Assembly (NCBI GenBank): GCA_029946045.1
Contig: JAQSDS010000403.1
Location: 1 to 16,451 of the forward strand
Direction: 5' to 3'
DNA length: 16,451 nt
DNA from: Rhodoferax sp.
GTDB lineage: Bacteria; Pseudomonadota; Gammaproteobacteria; Burkholderiales; Burkholderiaceae_C
Part shown: positions 1 through 6,806 of the stretch, piece by piece
Numbering within the stretch: position 1 is the first letter of the stretch
How the letters are laid out: every line of letters starts with the position of its first letter
Program-made: the position numbers and the translations under genes
The notes under the pieces: generated by a model
What the model was told of the DNA's origin: nothing
The model's input: only the letters and a program-made list of their open reading frames with translations
Database searches by the model: none

Positions 1-9
1 TGCTTTCCC

Positions 10-100
10 AATCAGTCGGGCGATGCGCTTTGCTGCGTGTCCCCCGTCCGCTGCGCGGACTTCCTCCTCTACCTTCGCAAAACGCATCCCCCTACTGATT
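10..100. repeat. Palindromic extragenic element with internal hairpin
   Basis: Two 24-base arms at 10-33 and 77-100 are inverted copies of each other with three mismatches; the outer ends read AATCAGT and ACTGATT. Inside them, 46-60 is a perfect 6-bp stem (GTCCGC/GCGGAC) with a 3-base loop. No convincing coding sequence crosses it. The architecture is that of a REP/BIME or small MITE-like intergenic repeat, but with only one copy in the window its repetitive nature is inferred. Confidence 0.55.
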
Positions 101-290
101 TCATGCGACTGGAGTTCGACATAAACGACCCGCCAGTCAGGTGCTCAGGTACGGTGATTTGCCCCCAAAACCGCATGCGCATGGCCCGGTCGCCGTGCCG
201 GGTTTGGCGTCATGCCTTCTATGGAGAGACGTGAGATCACTTTGAATCGCTCCCATTGCCGGTCAGCGTGTTAAAACCGCAGCACTTTGG

Positions 291-296
291 TATAAG
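291..296 (+). promoter_or_regulatory. Possible sigma-70 -10 box for fur
   Basis: TATAAG lies 61 bases before the chosen fur start. The -35 region (about 268-273, GTGTTA) is poor, so only the -10 is proposed. The rest of 101-357 shows no convincing gene on either strand; it holds a weak CCCGG/CCGGG hairpin at 185-202. No Fur box was seen here, so Fur autoregulation is not supported by the upstream sequence. Confidence 0.3.
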
Positions 297-357
297 CTGC
301 GCTGCGCCGACAGGCATCTGGCACCGTATCACCCCTAACCTGAGGCTTGGTCTCACC

Positions 358-786
358 ATGAACGAAAAAATGCACACGCTCAAAGACACCGGCCTCAAGG
401 TCACCGGGCCGCGCCAGACCATTCTGGAATTGTTTCAAACGGCGTCGCAGCGCCACATGAGCGCCGAAGACATTTACAAGATTCTGCTGGCAGACAAGGT
501 CAATATTGGGCTGGCCACGGTCTACCGGGTGCTGACGCAGTTTGAGCAAGCGGGCATTTTGAGCCGCAGCAATTTCGAGAACGGCAAGGCTGTCTTTGAA
601 CTCAACGAAGGCAAGCACCATGACCATATTGTTTGCATGGACTGCGGCCGGGTCGAGGAATTTTTTGACGCCGAGATCGAAGCGCGGCAGAAAAAGATTG
701 CCAAGGCCCAGGGGTTTGACATCGAGGACCATGCGTTGAGCCTCTATGCACGCTGCATCAAAAGCGAGTGTCCGTATAAAAAATAA
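358..786 (+). CDS. fur: Ferric uptake regulator Fur
   Basis: A 142-residue Fur-family iron-sensing repressor: it dimerises, binds Fe(II) and represses iron-uptake genes. The N-terminal winged helix contains the recognition-helix region [16 protein letters not shown] (51-66), a hallmark of true Fur. The dimerisation and metal domain has HHDH at 87-90, the pair C93/C96, H125, and a second Cys pair C133/C138 close to the C-terminus. Length matches betaproteobacterial Fur (about 140-145 aa). The start at 358 gives the usual MNEK...LKDTGLK N-terminus; an in-frame extension back to 256 is longer than the family and looks spurious. The Shine-Dalgarno (TGAGG, 340-344) is weak and rather distant. A Fur box follows immediately downstream, ahead of an iron-binding protein gene. 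Confidence 0.95.
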   Translation: MNEKMHTLKDTGLKVTGPRQTILELFQTASQRHMSAEDIYKILLADKVNIGLATVYRVLTQFEQAGILSRSNFENGKAVFELNEGKHHDHIVCMDCGRVEEFFDAEIEARQKKIAKAQGFDIEDHALSLYARCIKSECPYKK

Positions 787-801
787 AATGCTGCTCCAAA
801 C

Positions 802-834
802 AATAATGAGAATGATTCGCATTTGATATATACT
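802..834 (+). promoter_or_regulatory. Fur box overlapping the promoter of the iron-binding protein gene
   Basis: Bases 802-820 (AATAATGAGAATGATTCGC) match the 19-bp Fur consensus GATAATGATAATCATTATC at 14 positions. The 7-1-7 core TGAGAATGATTCGCA is at 807-821. A good -10 hexamer TATACT follows at 829-834, so bound Fur would cover the -35/-10 region. No clear -35 was found. Expected behaviour is repression when iron is replete. Confidence 0.75.
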
Positions 835-864
835 AGCGCCATTCATTCACTTGCGGAGTCTTTC

Positions 865-1911
865 ATGGTTCGATCTCTCAGTCAATTTTCTTTGGCAATC
901 CTTGGCTTGAGCATGGGTCTGGCCCAGGCGGCGGAACCTGTTTTAAATTTGTATTCAGCGCGTCACTACCCCACCGACGAGGCGCTGTACAGCCAGTTCA
1001 CAAAAACCACCGGCATCAAGATCAACCGCGTGGATGCCGATGATGCCGGCATTCTGGCGCGCCTCAAGGCCGAGGGCAGTGCCTCCCCGGCGGATGTGAT
1101 CTTGCTGGTGGACGCCTCACGTTTGTGGCGCGCCGAGGTCGATGGCCTGTTTCAGCCCGTCAAGTCCAAAGTGCTCGAAGATGCCATTCCCGCCAATTTG
1201 CGCGCCAAGCCGACCGACAACGGCGGCACGCCCTGGTTTGGCCTGTCGACCCGCGCGCGCGTGGTGGTCTATGACCCGGGCAAGGTCAGCGCGACGGACG
1301 TGGACAGTTACGAAAAACTGGCCGACCCCAAGCTCAAGGGCAAGCTGTGCATTCGCTCGGGCTCCCACCCCTACAACCTGAGCCTGTTTGGTGCCATGAC
1401 CGAACACTTGGGCCCAGCCAAAACCGAAGTCTGGCTCAAGGGCCTGTTCGACAACATGGCGCGTTCGCCCAAAGGGGGCGACACCGATCAAATCAAGGGC
1501 GTTGCTTCAGGTGAATGCGCCGTTGCGGTCACCAACACCTATTACCTGGCGCGTTTGATGCGATCAGACAAGGCCGACGAACTGGCCATCACCAGCAAAG
1601 TCAAGGTGATGTTCCCGAACCAGAGCAGCTGGGGAACCCACGTCAACATTGCCGGTGGGGCCGTGGCGCGCTACGCCAAAAATCAGGACAACGCCGTCAA
1701 ATTTCTGGAATACCTGGTGAGCCCGTCAGCGCAAAAACACTTTGCCGATGGCAACAACGAGTGGCCGGTGACCAAGGGGGTGCAGTTTGATAACCCGGCC
1801 CTGCAAGCCATGTCGGGCGGCAGTTTCAAGCGCGAACTGGTGCCGATCAGCGCGGTCGGCATGAACCAGATCAAGGTGCAGCAAATGCTGGACCGGGTGG
1901 GGTTCAAGTAA
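865..1911 (+). CDS. Fe(III) ABC transporter periplasmic substrate-binding protein (FbpA/FutA type)
   Basis: A 348-residue extracellular solute-binding protein that should bind ferric iron in the periplasm for an ABC importer. Residues 1-22 form a Sec signal peptide ending AQA, with cleavage before AEPVLNLYSARHY. Family features are LYSARHY (29-35), the VVVYDPGK stretch (Y136) and SGECAVAVTNTYY (215-227); the paired tyrosines Y226/Y227 and Y35 are the expected iron ligands in FutA/FbpA proteins. The ATG at 865 is chosen because it begins the signal peptide and has GGAG upstream; an extension to 823 would run through the promoter. The Fur box and -10 just upstream predict iron-repressed expression. 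The expected permease and ATPase genes are not next to it: the next gene is convergent. Confidence 0.88.
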   Translation: MVRSLSQFSLAILGLSMGLAQAAEPVLNLYSARHYPTDEALYSQFTKTTGIKINRVDADDAGILARLKAEGSASPADVILLVDASRLWRAEVDGLFQPVKSKVLEDAIPANLRAKPTDNGGTPWFGLSTRARVVVYDPGKVSATDVDSYEKLADPKLKGKLCIRSGSHPYNLSLFGAMTEHLGPAKTEVWLKGLFDNMARSPKGGDTDQIKGVASGECAVAVTNTYYLARLMRSDKADELAITSKVKVMFPNQSSWGTHVNIAGGAVARYAKNQDNAVKFLEYLVSPSAQKHFADGNNEWPVTKGVQFDNPALQAMSGGSFKRELVPISAVGMNQIKVQQMLDRVGFK

Positions 1912-1935
1912 GCTCAGCCGCGCTGACGCGTTGGG

Positions 1936-2655
1936 TCACGCCTGGCCGGCCAGGCTGACGTAGACGTTCTGCACGTCGTCGTTGTCATCAATGGCGGCCA
2001 GGAAGTTTTCCACTTCTTCAAGTTGCGCCGGGCTCAAGCTGGCCGGATCCACCGGGTTCTTGGGCTTGTAACCCAATTTGGCTGACAGCACGTTGAAGTC
2101 CTGCGCCTGCAAGGCCCGGCTCACCAGGTCAAGGTCGGTGGGGTCGGTCAGGAACAGCGTGTTGCCTTCTTCCTCGCCTGGCTCGAAGTCCTGGGCGCCG
2201 GCCTCGATGGCGGCCAGCTCGGCATCGGCATCCTTGGTGATGGGTTCGGCCTCGATCATGCCCACATGGTCGAAGTCCCAGGCGACCGAGCCCGAGGTAC
2301 CCAACTGTCCTTTGCGAAACAGCACGCGCATCTCGGGTGCCGTGCGGTTCAGGTTGTCGGTCAGGCATTCGACCATGACGGCCACCTGGTGCGGCGCGAA
2401 GCCCTCGTAAATCACACGTTCAAAATTGACCACCTCGCCGGTCAGGCCTGCGCCTTTTTTGATGGCGCGGTCCAGCGTGTCCTTGGGCATGGAAACCTTG
2501 CGCGCCTGTTCCACCAGCAGCCGCAGACGCGAGTTGGCGGCAGGGTCGGCACCGTTGCGGGCCGCCAGCATGATGTCTTTGGACAATTTGCCAAAAACCC
2601 GGCCCCGGGTATTTGCCGCCAATTCCTTACCTTTTGCTTTCCACTGCGCGCCCAT
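1936..2655 (-). CDS. YebC/PmpR/TACO1-family protein, YeeN-like subgroup
   Basis: A 239-residue protein of the YebC family, the usual length (about 240). Conserved landmarks include RAIKKGAG, the [23 protein letters not shown] block, [29 protein letters not shown] and a C-terminal [13 protein letters not shown]. The N-terminus [13 protein letters not shown] lacks the MAGHSKW motif of classical YebC and is closer to E. coli YeeN, so this is probably the YeeN-type paralogue. Family members were long annotated as transcription regulators; more recent work links them to translation of difficult sequences such as proline stretches. Start ATG has AAGGAA 8 bases upstream. It is convergent with the iron-binding protein (24 bases apart) and divergent from the permease. 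Confidence 0.9.
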   Translation of the reverse strand: MGAQWKAKGKELAANTRGRVFGKLSKDIMLAARNGADPAANSRLRLLVEQARKVSMPKDTLDRAIKKGAGLTGEVVNFERVIYEGFAPHQVAVMVECLTDNLNRTAPEMRVLFRKGQLGTSGSVAWDFDHVGMIEAEPITKDADAELAAIEAGAQDFEPGEEEGNTLFLTDPTDLDLVSRALQAQDFNVLSAKLGYKPKNPVDPASLSPAQLEEVENFLAAIDDNDDVQNVYVSLAGQA

Positions 2656-2698
2656 GACTGAGATTCCTTGTTGTTGCGATGACGATGAAGGGGCCTAG

Positions 2699-2704
2699 GT
2701 TATA
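2699..2704 (-). promoter_or_regulatory. Possible -10 box for the yebC-type gene
   Basis: On the minus strand 2704-2699 reads TATAAC, 44 bases before the ATG at 2655. No convincing -35 accompanies it. The divergent 138-base gap (2656-2793) must also hold the permease promoter; TTGACC near 2733-2738 is a candidate -35 but has no good -10 partner. Confidence 0.25.
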
Positions 2705-2793
2705 CACCCGGCGTGACACAATTCAGCTTTGACCGTGTGGCTAAAAAAGTTGGCCCCTGACGCTCTCCCTCAAGACAACAACCAAGGAACTCC

Positions 2794-4086
2794 ATGAGCT
2801 TATTTGACTGGACCGAAAAGAGCCCTGACATCCTGCGGCAAGGCGGCGTGATTGCCCCCGACGAGCGCCTGCCCTGGGCGCAAACCACCGTGATGGGCAT
2901 GCAGCACGTGATTGCCATGTTTGGCGCCACTGTGCTGGCGCCGATTTTGATGGGTTTTGACCCTAATCTGGCCATTTTGATGAGCGGCATCGGCACGCTG
3001 ATTTTCTTTTTCATCACCGGCGGCAAGGTGCCCAGCTACCTGGGTTCGAGCTTTGCCTTCATAGGCGTGGTGATCGCGGCTACCGGTTACGCGGGCAAGG
3101 GCCTGAACCCCAACATGGGCGTGGCACTGGGCGGCATCATCGCCTGCGGTGCGCTGTACACCGTCATCGGCTTGCTGGTGCAGGTGTCGGGCACCGGCTG
3201 GATCGAAAAATTGATGCCACCCGTGGTGACCGGCTCGGTGGTGGCGGTGATTGGCCTGAACCTGGCCGGCGTGCCGATCAAGAACATGGCGGCCAATAAC
3301 TTTGACAGCTGGATGCAAGCCGCCACCTTTGTTTGCGTGGCGCTGGTGGCAGTGTTCACCCGCGGCATGGTGCAGCGCCTGCTGATTCTGGTCGGCCTGC
3401 TGGTGGCCAGCCTGCTTTATGCCGTGCTGACCAACGGCCTGGGCCTGGGCAAGCCGATGGACCTGAGCGGCCTGTTGAACGCCGCCTGGCTGGGCCTGCC
3501 CGGTTTTACCGCGCCGGTGTTTGACTCCAAGGCCATGCTGATGATTGCCCCGGTGGCCATTATTTTGGTGGCTGAAAACCTGGGCCACATCAAGGCCGTG
3601 ACGGCCATGACTGGCAAGAACCTCGATGTCTACATGGGCCGGGCCTTCATTGGCGACGGCGTGGCCACCATGGTCAGCGGCAGTGCCGGCGGCACCGGTG
3701 TCACCACTTACGCCGAGAACATTGGCGTGATGGCGGCCACCAAAATTTACTCGACCGCCATGTTCCTGGTGGCGGCTTTGCTGGCCGTGGTGCTGGGTTT
3801 TAGCCCCAAGTTTGGTGCCGTGATCCAGACCATTCCGCTGCCGGTGATGGGGGGTGTCAGCATTGTGGTGTTTGGCCTGATTGCGGTGGCTGGTGCCCGC
3901 ATCTGGGTTGAGAACAAGGTGGATTTTTCGGACAACAAGAACCTGATCGTGGCCGCCATCACGCTGATTTTGGGCACCGGTGACTTCACCCTGAAGTTTG
4001 GTGACTTTGCGCTGGGTGGCATCGGTACCGCCACTTTTGGCGCGATTGTGTTGTACGCGCTGCTGAATCGCCGGACTTCCAATTAG
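2794..4086 (+). CDS. rutG: NCS2-family pyrimidine/uracil permease (RutG-like)
   Basis: A 430-residue polytopic inner-membrane nucleobase:cation symporter of the NCS2 (nucleobase-ascorbate transporter) family. It resembles remembered E. coli RutG along its length: VIAPDERLP near the N-terminus, MFGATVLAPILMG, SGIGTLIFFFITGG, PSYLGSSFAF, MPPVVTG, the signature AENLGHIKAV (with the substrate-contacting Glu) and TTYAENIGVMAATK. Sidedness and length fit a 14-helix UraA-fold transporter. ATG at 2794 has AAGGAA 5-10 bases upstream. None of the Rut pathway genes (rutA-F) is nearby, so it probably serves uracil or thymine uptake rather than a local catabolic operon; uraA would be an alternative name. 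Substrate is inferred from family only. Confidence 0.85.
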   Translation: MSLFDWTEKSPDILRQGGVIAPDERLPWAQTTVMGMQHVIAMFGATVLAPILMGFDPNLAILMSGIGTLIFFFITGGKVPSYLGSSFAFIGVVIAATGYAGKGLNPNMGVALGGIIACGALYTVIGLLVQVSGTGWIEKLMPPVVTGSVVAVIGLNLAGVPIKNMAANNFDSWMQAATFVCVALVAVFTRGMVQRLLILVGLLVASLLYAVLTNGLGLGKPMDLSGLLNAAWLGLPGFTAPVFDSKAMLMIAPVAIILVAENLGHIKAVTAMTGKNLDVYMGRAFIGDGVATMVSGSAGGTGVTTYAENIGVMAATKIYSTAMFLVAALLAVVLGFSPKFGAVIQTIPLPVMGGVSIVVFGLIAVAGARIWVENKVDFSDNKNLIVAAITLILGTGDFTLKFGDFALGGIGTATFGAIVLYALLNRRTSN

Positions 4087-4087
4087 A

Positions 4088-4182
4088 CAGTTGGGGTAGC
4101 TAATCAGTTGGGGTCAGAGCACGTCGCTACGCGAGTGGTCTGACCCGCAATGAATCACGTTGTTCGAGTGTGGTCTGACCCA
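4088..4182. repeat. REP-like hairpin and GGGTCTGACCC-type repeat cluster
   Basis: Bases 4111-4146 form a long hairpin: GGGTCAGAGCAC (4111-4122) pairs with GTGGTCTGACCC (4135-4146) with one mismatch, then TCGC/GCGA (4124-4127/4131-4134) with a one-base bulge and a TAC loop, 15 paired bases in all. CAGTTGGGGT occurs twice (4088-4097, 4105-4114) and TGGTCTGACCC twice (4136-4146, 4171-4181). It sits between the converging stops of the permease and the histidine kinase. There is no T-tract, so it resembles a REP element of the kind acted on by RAYT transposases more than a classic terminator, though it may stop transcription too. Confidence 0.55.
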
Positions 4183-4189
4183 CAAGAGA

Positions 4190-5602
4190 TCAGGTTGTCG
4201 CGGGCAACTCCAGCACGGCCCGCAAGCCCCCCAGGGGCGCATCGGCCAGCGTCACCTGTCCGCCGTACAGGCGGGCCAGGTCACCGACGATGGCCAGGCC
4301 CAGGCCCGAGCCTGGCACCTGCTCGTCGGCCCGCACGCCGCGCTGCATGACGCGATCACGCTGATCGGCAGCCAGCCCCGGACCGTCGTCGTCGATGGTG
4401 ATGACCAAGGTCTCGGCACGGCGCAGTGCCTGTATGTCGACGCGCTGGGCCGCCCATTTGCAGGCGTTGTCGACCAGGTTGCCGAGCATTTCCTGCAAGT
4501 CTTGCGCTTCGCCGCGAAAGCCCAGCACCGCTGCAAAAGGGCCGGCCGTGAGCGTCAATTGCCGCTCGGCATGAATGCGGCGCATCGCCCGGACCAAGCC
4601 ATCCACCACGGGTTGCAATGCTGTTTTGACACCGGGCAGGCGACTGTTGGCGGCCACTTGGGCGCGGCTCAGGTGGTAGTCGACCTGTTGGCGGGCAAGC
4701 GTGACTTGATCGGTCACCAGTTGGGCCAGTGCGGCGGCGGCAGGACCTTTGTCACGCGCGGCCTCGGCCGCATTGGCCAGCACCGTCAAAGGGGTTTTGA
4801 GCCCATGGGCCAGGTTGCCGGCATGGGTGCGTGCGCGGGCCACCACTTCGGCGTTTTGCGTCAGCACTTTGTTGAAGTCATCAATGAGCGGCATGATCTC
4901 CATCGGAAACGCCCCTTCGAGCTGCTGCGTCTCGCCGTGACGGACCTGCGCCAGCGCGGCGCGCAAGCGGCGCAAGGGGGCCAGGCCCACCACCACCTGC
5001 ACCACGGCAGCCAGCATCAGGCCCGCCGCCAGCACACCCAGCGCCAGCCACATCATGCCGTTGAAGCGCTCCACGGGTTCCAGCATCAGGTGTTCGTTGG
5101 CGGCTGCCATCAGACGAAATGTGCGGGCTTGACCATCCGGGCTGTCGTCGATGCGCAAACTGCGCTCAACCAAACCCAGCATCTGGCCCTGCGGTCCCAT
5201 GACCCGGTGCTGGTGCGTGGCACCGTCGCGCAGGACGTCTGTGGGCAGGGTCAGCACATGGTCCCAGAGCGAGCGCGAACGCAGTTGACCCACGGCCGTT
5301 GCTTGTGTGGCAGCGCCGCTGGCCAACTGATCGACCTGCCAGTAGTAGCCCGAATAAGGCCGGGTCAGGCGCGGGTCACCAGACAGCTGCGTGAGTTGCG
5401 GGCGGCCCTGGTCATCCAGCGCGAGCTGGGCGCTGAGCTGGTCGAGCTGGCTGGTGAGGTCGGCATGAAACTGGGCGGTGACGTGTTGGCGAAACAACGT
5501 GCCCAGGCCCCAGCCGGCCACCAGGATGGAGGCCGCAATCCAGAACAGCGTGCCCGCCAGCAGGCGCACGCGCAGTGAGCGGCGCAGACGCAACAGGTTC
5601 AT
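4190..5602 (-). CDS. Two-component sensor histidine kinase, PhoQ-like
   Basis: A 470-residue membrane histidine kinase that should autophosphorylate and pass phosphate to the regulator encoded just upstream. TM1 lies about 13-38 and TM2 about 184-208, enclosing a periplasmic sensor of roughly 145 residues that includes YSGYYWQV. A HAMP-like segment (about 208-250) follows. The H-box is NLAHGLKTPLTVL with phospho-acceptor H266, the PhoQ form (H-x-LKTPL) and not the common HELRTPL. N-box NLVDNACKWA has N379; G1 is DDDGPGL (404-410) and G2 GSGLGLAI (431-438). Its ATG overlaps the regulator stop by four bases (ATGA), so translation is coupled. The inducing signal cannot be read from the sequence. 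Confidence 0.93.
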   Translation of the reverse strand: MNLLRLRRSLRVRLLAGTLFWIAASILVAGWGLGTLFRQHVTAQFHADLTSQLDQLSAQLALDDQGRPQLTQLSGDPRLTRPYSGYYWQVDQLASGAATQATAVGQLRSRSLWDHVLTLPTDVLRDGATHQHRVMGPQGQMLGLVERSLRIDDSPDGQARTFRLMAAANEHLMLEPVERFNGMMWLALGVLAAGLMLAAVVQVVVGLAPLRRLRAALAQVRHGETQQLEGAFPMEIMPLIDDFNKVLTQNAEVVARARTHAGNLAHGLKTPLTVLANAAEAARDKGPAAAALAQLVTDQVTLARQQVDYHLSRAQVAANSRLPGVKTALQPVVDGLVRAMRRIHAERQLTLTAGPFAAVLGFRGEAQDLQEMLGNLVDNACKWAAQRVDIQALRRAETLVITIDDDGPGLAADQRDRVMQRGVRADEQVPGSGLGLAIVGDLARLYGGQVTLADAPLGGLRAVLELPATT

Positions 5603-6261
5603 GACGCGTTGCGCAGGCGGTAGCCCAGACCGCGCACGGTTTCAATCATGCCGGCGGGCAGCTTCTTGCGCAGCCGGGCAACAAAGACTTCTACGGTGTT
5701 GGAGTCACGGTCGAAGTCTTGCGCATAAATGTGCTCGACCAGCACGCTGCGCGACACCACTTCGTTGCGGTGGTGCATCAGGTAGGCCAACACACGGTAT
5801 TCGTGGCTGGTCAGGCTCAGCACCTGGCCCGCCACGATGACGCGGCTGTGGCGGGTGTCCAGGCTCAGCGGGCCACAGACCAGCTCGGCGCTGGCGTGGC
5901 CTCCGGCCCGGCGTATCAGGGCGCGCAGCCGTGCCAGCAACTCTTCCATATGAAAGGGTTTGCTCAGGTAGTCGTCGGCACCGGCATCGATACCAGCCAC
6001 TTTTTCATGCCAGCCATCGCGCGCCGTCAAAATCAACACCGGCATGTTGCGCCCCGCAGCACGCCATTGGCGCAGTACCGAAATGCCGTCGAGCTTGGGC
6101 AGCCCGAGGTCCAGCAGCACGGCGTCGTAGGGTTCGGTGTCGCCCATGAAGTGGGCGTCTACGCCGTTGTCGGCCAGGTCAACCGCATAGCCTGCGGCGC
6201 GGGTTCCTTCGGCCAGCTGCGCCAGCAAGGTGGGTTCGTCTTCGACAATCAGGATGCGCAT
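5599..6261 (-). CDS. OmpR/PhoP-family response regulator
   Basis: A 220-residue DNA-binding response regulator. The receiver domain (1-about 115) has the acidic pair E7/D8, phospho-acceptor D51 in LLDLGLPKLDG, T79 and K101 in YLSKPFHMEELLAR. A winged-helix trans_reg_C domain (about 125-218) ends with SNTVEVFVARLRKKL and ETVRGLGYRL. The PhoP-like DLGLP and the PhoQ-like partner kinase suggest a PhoPQ/QseBC-type system. AAGGG precedes the start; the PepSY gene ends 27 bases upstream and the kinase overlaps downstream, so all three form one operon. The likely DNA target is the symmetric GTTCA-repeat operator at 6714-6752 in front of this operon. Confidence 0.95.
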   Translation of the reverse strand: MRILIVEDEPTLLAQLAEGTRAAGYAVDLADNGVDAHFMGDTEPYDAVLLDLGLPKLDGISVLRQWRAAGRNMPVLILTARDGWHEKVAGIDAGADDYLSKPFHMEELLARLRALIRRAGGHASAELVCGPLSLDTRHSRVIVAGQVLSLTSHEYRVLAYLMHHRNEVVSRSVLVEHIYAQDFDRDSNTVEVFVARLRKKLPAGMIETVRGLGYRLRNAS

Positions 6262-6288
6262 GCTTGGCCCTTGTTTATTGCGATCATG

Positions 6289-6657
6289 TCAGTCCTTGAC
6301 TTTGCGGCTGATCACGCTGCCAGTGCGGGCGTCGACCTCAAGTTTGACCAGTGCGCCACCCGTGCGCAGCAGTTTGATCTCGTAAATCCAGCGTTCCAGG
6401 CCGCCGTGTTTTTCAAGGTCCAGCTCCACATCAAGCACCTGGCCCGGGTTGTCGCGCCCAATGCGCTCCAGGATGGTGCCCAGCGGCAGCACCGCTCCGG
6501 CCTCCAGCGCCTGACGTGCCCGGTCATGGTCGCTCTCGGCCCGGCCCATGCCACTGACGCCCATGAGGGCCACTGCGCACAGCACAAGCAGCTGCGCGCG
6601 CCAGGGTCGGGCTGACGCCTTGGCTTGGTTTGATTTGCTGGCATTCTGGTGTTGCAT
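6289..6657 (-). CDS. PepSY-domain membrane-anchored or periplasmic protein
   Basis: A 122-residue protein, first gene of the PepSY-regulator-kinase operon. A hydrophobic segment at about 21-39 (AQLLVLCAVALMGVSGMG) after a basic N-terminus acts as signal peptide or anchor, with possible cleavage after GRA (38-40). Residues about 44-120 form a single PepSY domain: ALEAGAVLPLGTILERI, LDVELDL, WIYEIKLL and the closing VKLEVDARTGSVISRK. Small PepSY proteins are often encoded with two-component systems and are thought to tune the sensor; that role is inferred here. ATG at 6657 is chosen because it leads directly to the signal segment and lies downstream of a good -10; the in-frame extension to 6777 would run back through the operator. 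The Shine-Dalgarno is weak. Confidence 0.85.
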   Translation of the reverse strand: MQHQNASKSNQAKASARPWRAQLLVLCAVALMGVSGMGRAESDHDRARQALEAGAVLPLGTILERIGRDNPGQVLDVELDLEKHGGLERWIYEIKLLRTGGALVKLEVDARTGSVISRKVKD

Positions 6658-6697
6658 GGCTGGGTGACCCGTTGGACCTGACACGGTGAAGCCTGCT

Positions 6698-6703
6698 TTT
6701 ATA
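6698..6703 (-). promoter_or_regulatory. -10 box of the PepSY-regulator-kinase operon
   Basis: On the minus strand 6703-6698 reads TATAAA, 11 bases beyond the nearer GTTCA half-site of the minus-facing operator unit. This is the spacing expected for an OmpR-family activator that replaces a -35 element. The resulting leader to the ATG at 6657 would be about 35 bases. Confidence 0.5.
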
Positions 6704-6713
6704 CCCTGCCAAG

Positions 6714-6752
6714 CTGAACGTAGGATGAACAGATGGTTCACCTTGCGTTCAG
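6714..6752. promoter_or_regulatory. Symmetric response-regulator operator, two inverted GTTCA-N6-GTTCA units
   Basis: Plus-strand 6736-6752 reads GTTCACCTTGCGTTCAG; minus-strand 6730-6714 reads GTTCATCCTACGTTCAG. They agree at 14 of 17 positions (consensus GTTCAYCYTRCGTTCAG) and are separated by 5 bases. Each unit has two GTTCA half-sites with an 11-bp period, the arrangement bound head-to-tail by OmpR/PhoB-family dimers. One unit points to TATAAA (6703-6698, minus), the other to CATAGT (6764-6769, plus, 12 bases away). Binding by the adjacent response regulator is inferred from location and geometry. Confidence 0.65.
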
Positions 6753-6760
6753 TTGACCCT

Positions 6761-6806
6761 GTGCATAGTCGCTTCATACCAACCTAACAAGGAAGCGACT
6801 ATGCAC
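6761..6806. repeat. Perfect 15-bp inverted repeat over the RBS and start codon of the SHP gene
   Basis: GTGCATAGTCGCTTC (6761-6775) is exactly complementary to GAAGCGACTATGCAC (6792-6806), with a 16-base spacer. The right arm contains part of the Shine-Dalgarno AAGGAAG (6789-6795) and the ATG (6801-6803). In RNA made from a start upstream of 6761 it would hide the start codon. If transcription begins near 6776 from the CATAGT -10 inside the left arm, only the right arm is transcribed and the repeat would act as DNA. Confidence 0.6.

Noticed and set aside
37..234. Short plus-strand frame of 65 codons before fur
   Set aside because: It starts inside the palindromic element, has no Shine-Dalgarno and no recognisable protein features.
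1936..2655. YebC gene suspected to be 5'-truncated because MAGHSKW is missing
   Set aside because: The length is normal, the ATG has a good AAGGAA, and YeeN-type members naturally lack that motif.
2800..3588. Minus-strand 262-codon open frame
   Set aside because: Shadow of the RutG-like permease, with extreme His/Gln content typical of antisense frames in GC-rich genes.
4160..5578. Plus-strand 472-codon open frame
   Set aside because: Antisense shadow of the histidine kinase; His/Gln/Arg-rich with no domain, whereas the minus strand has all kinase boxes.
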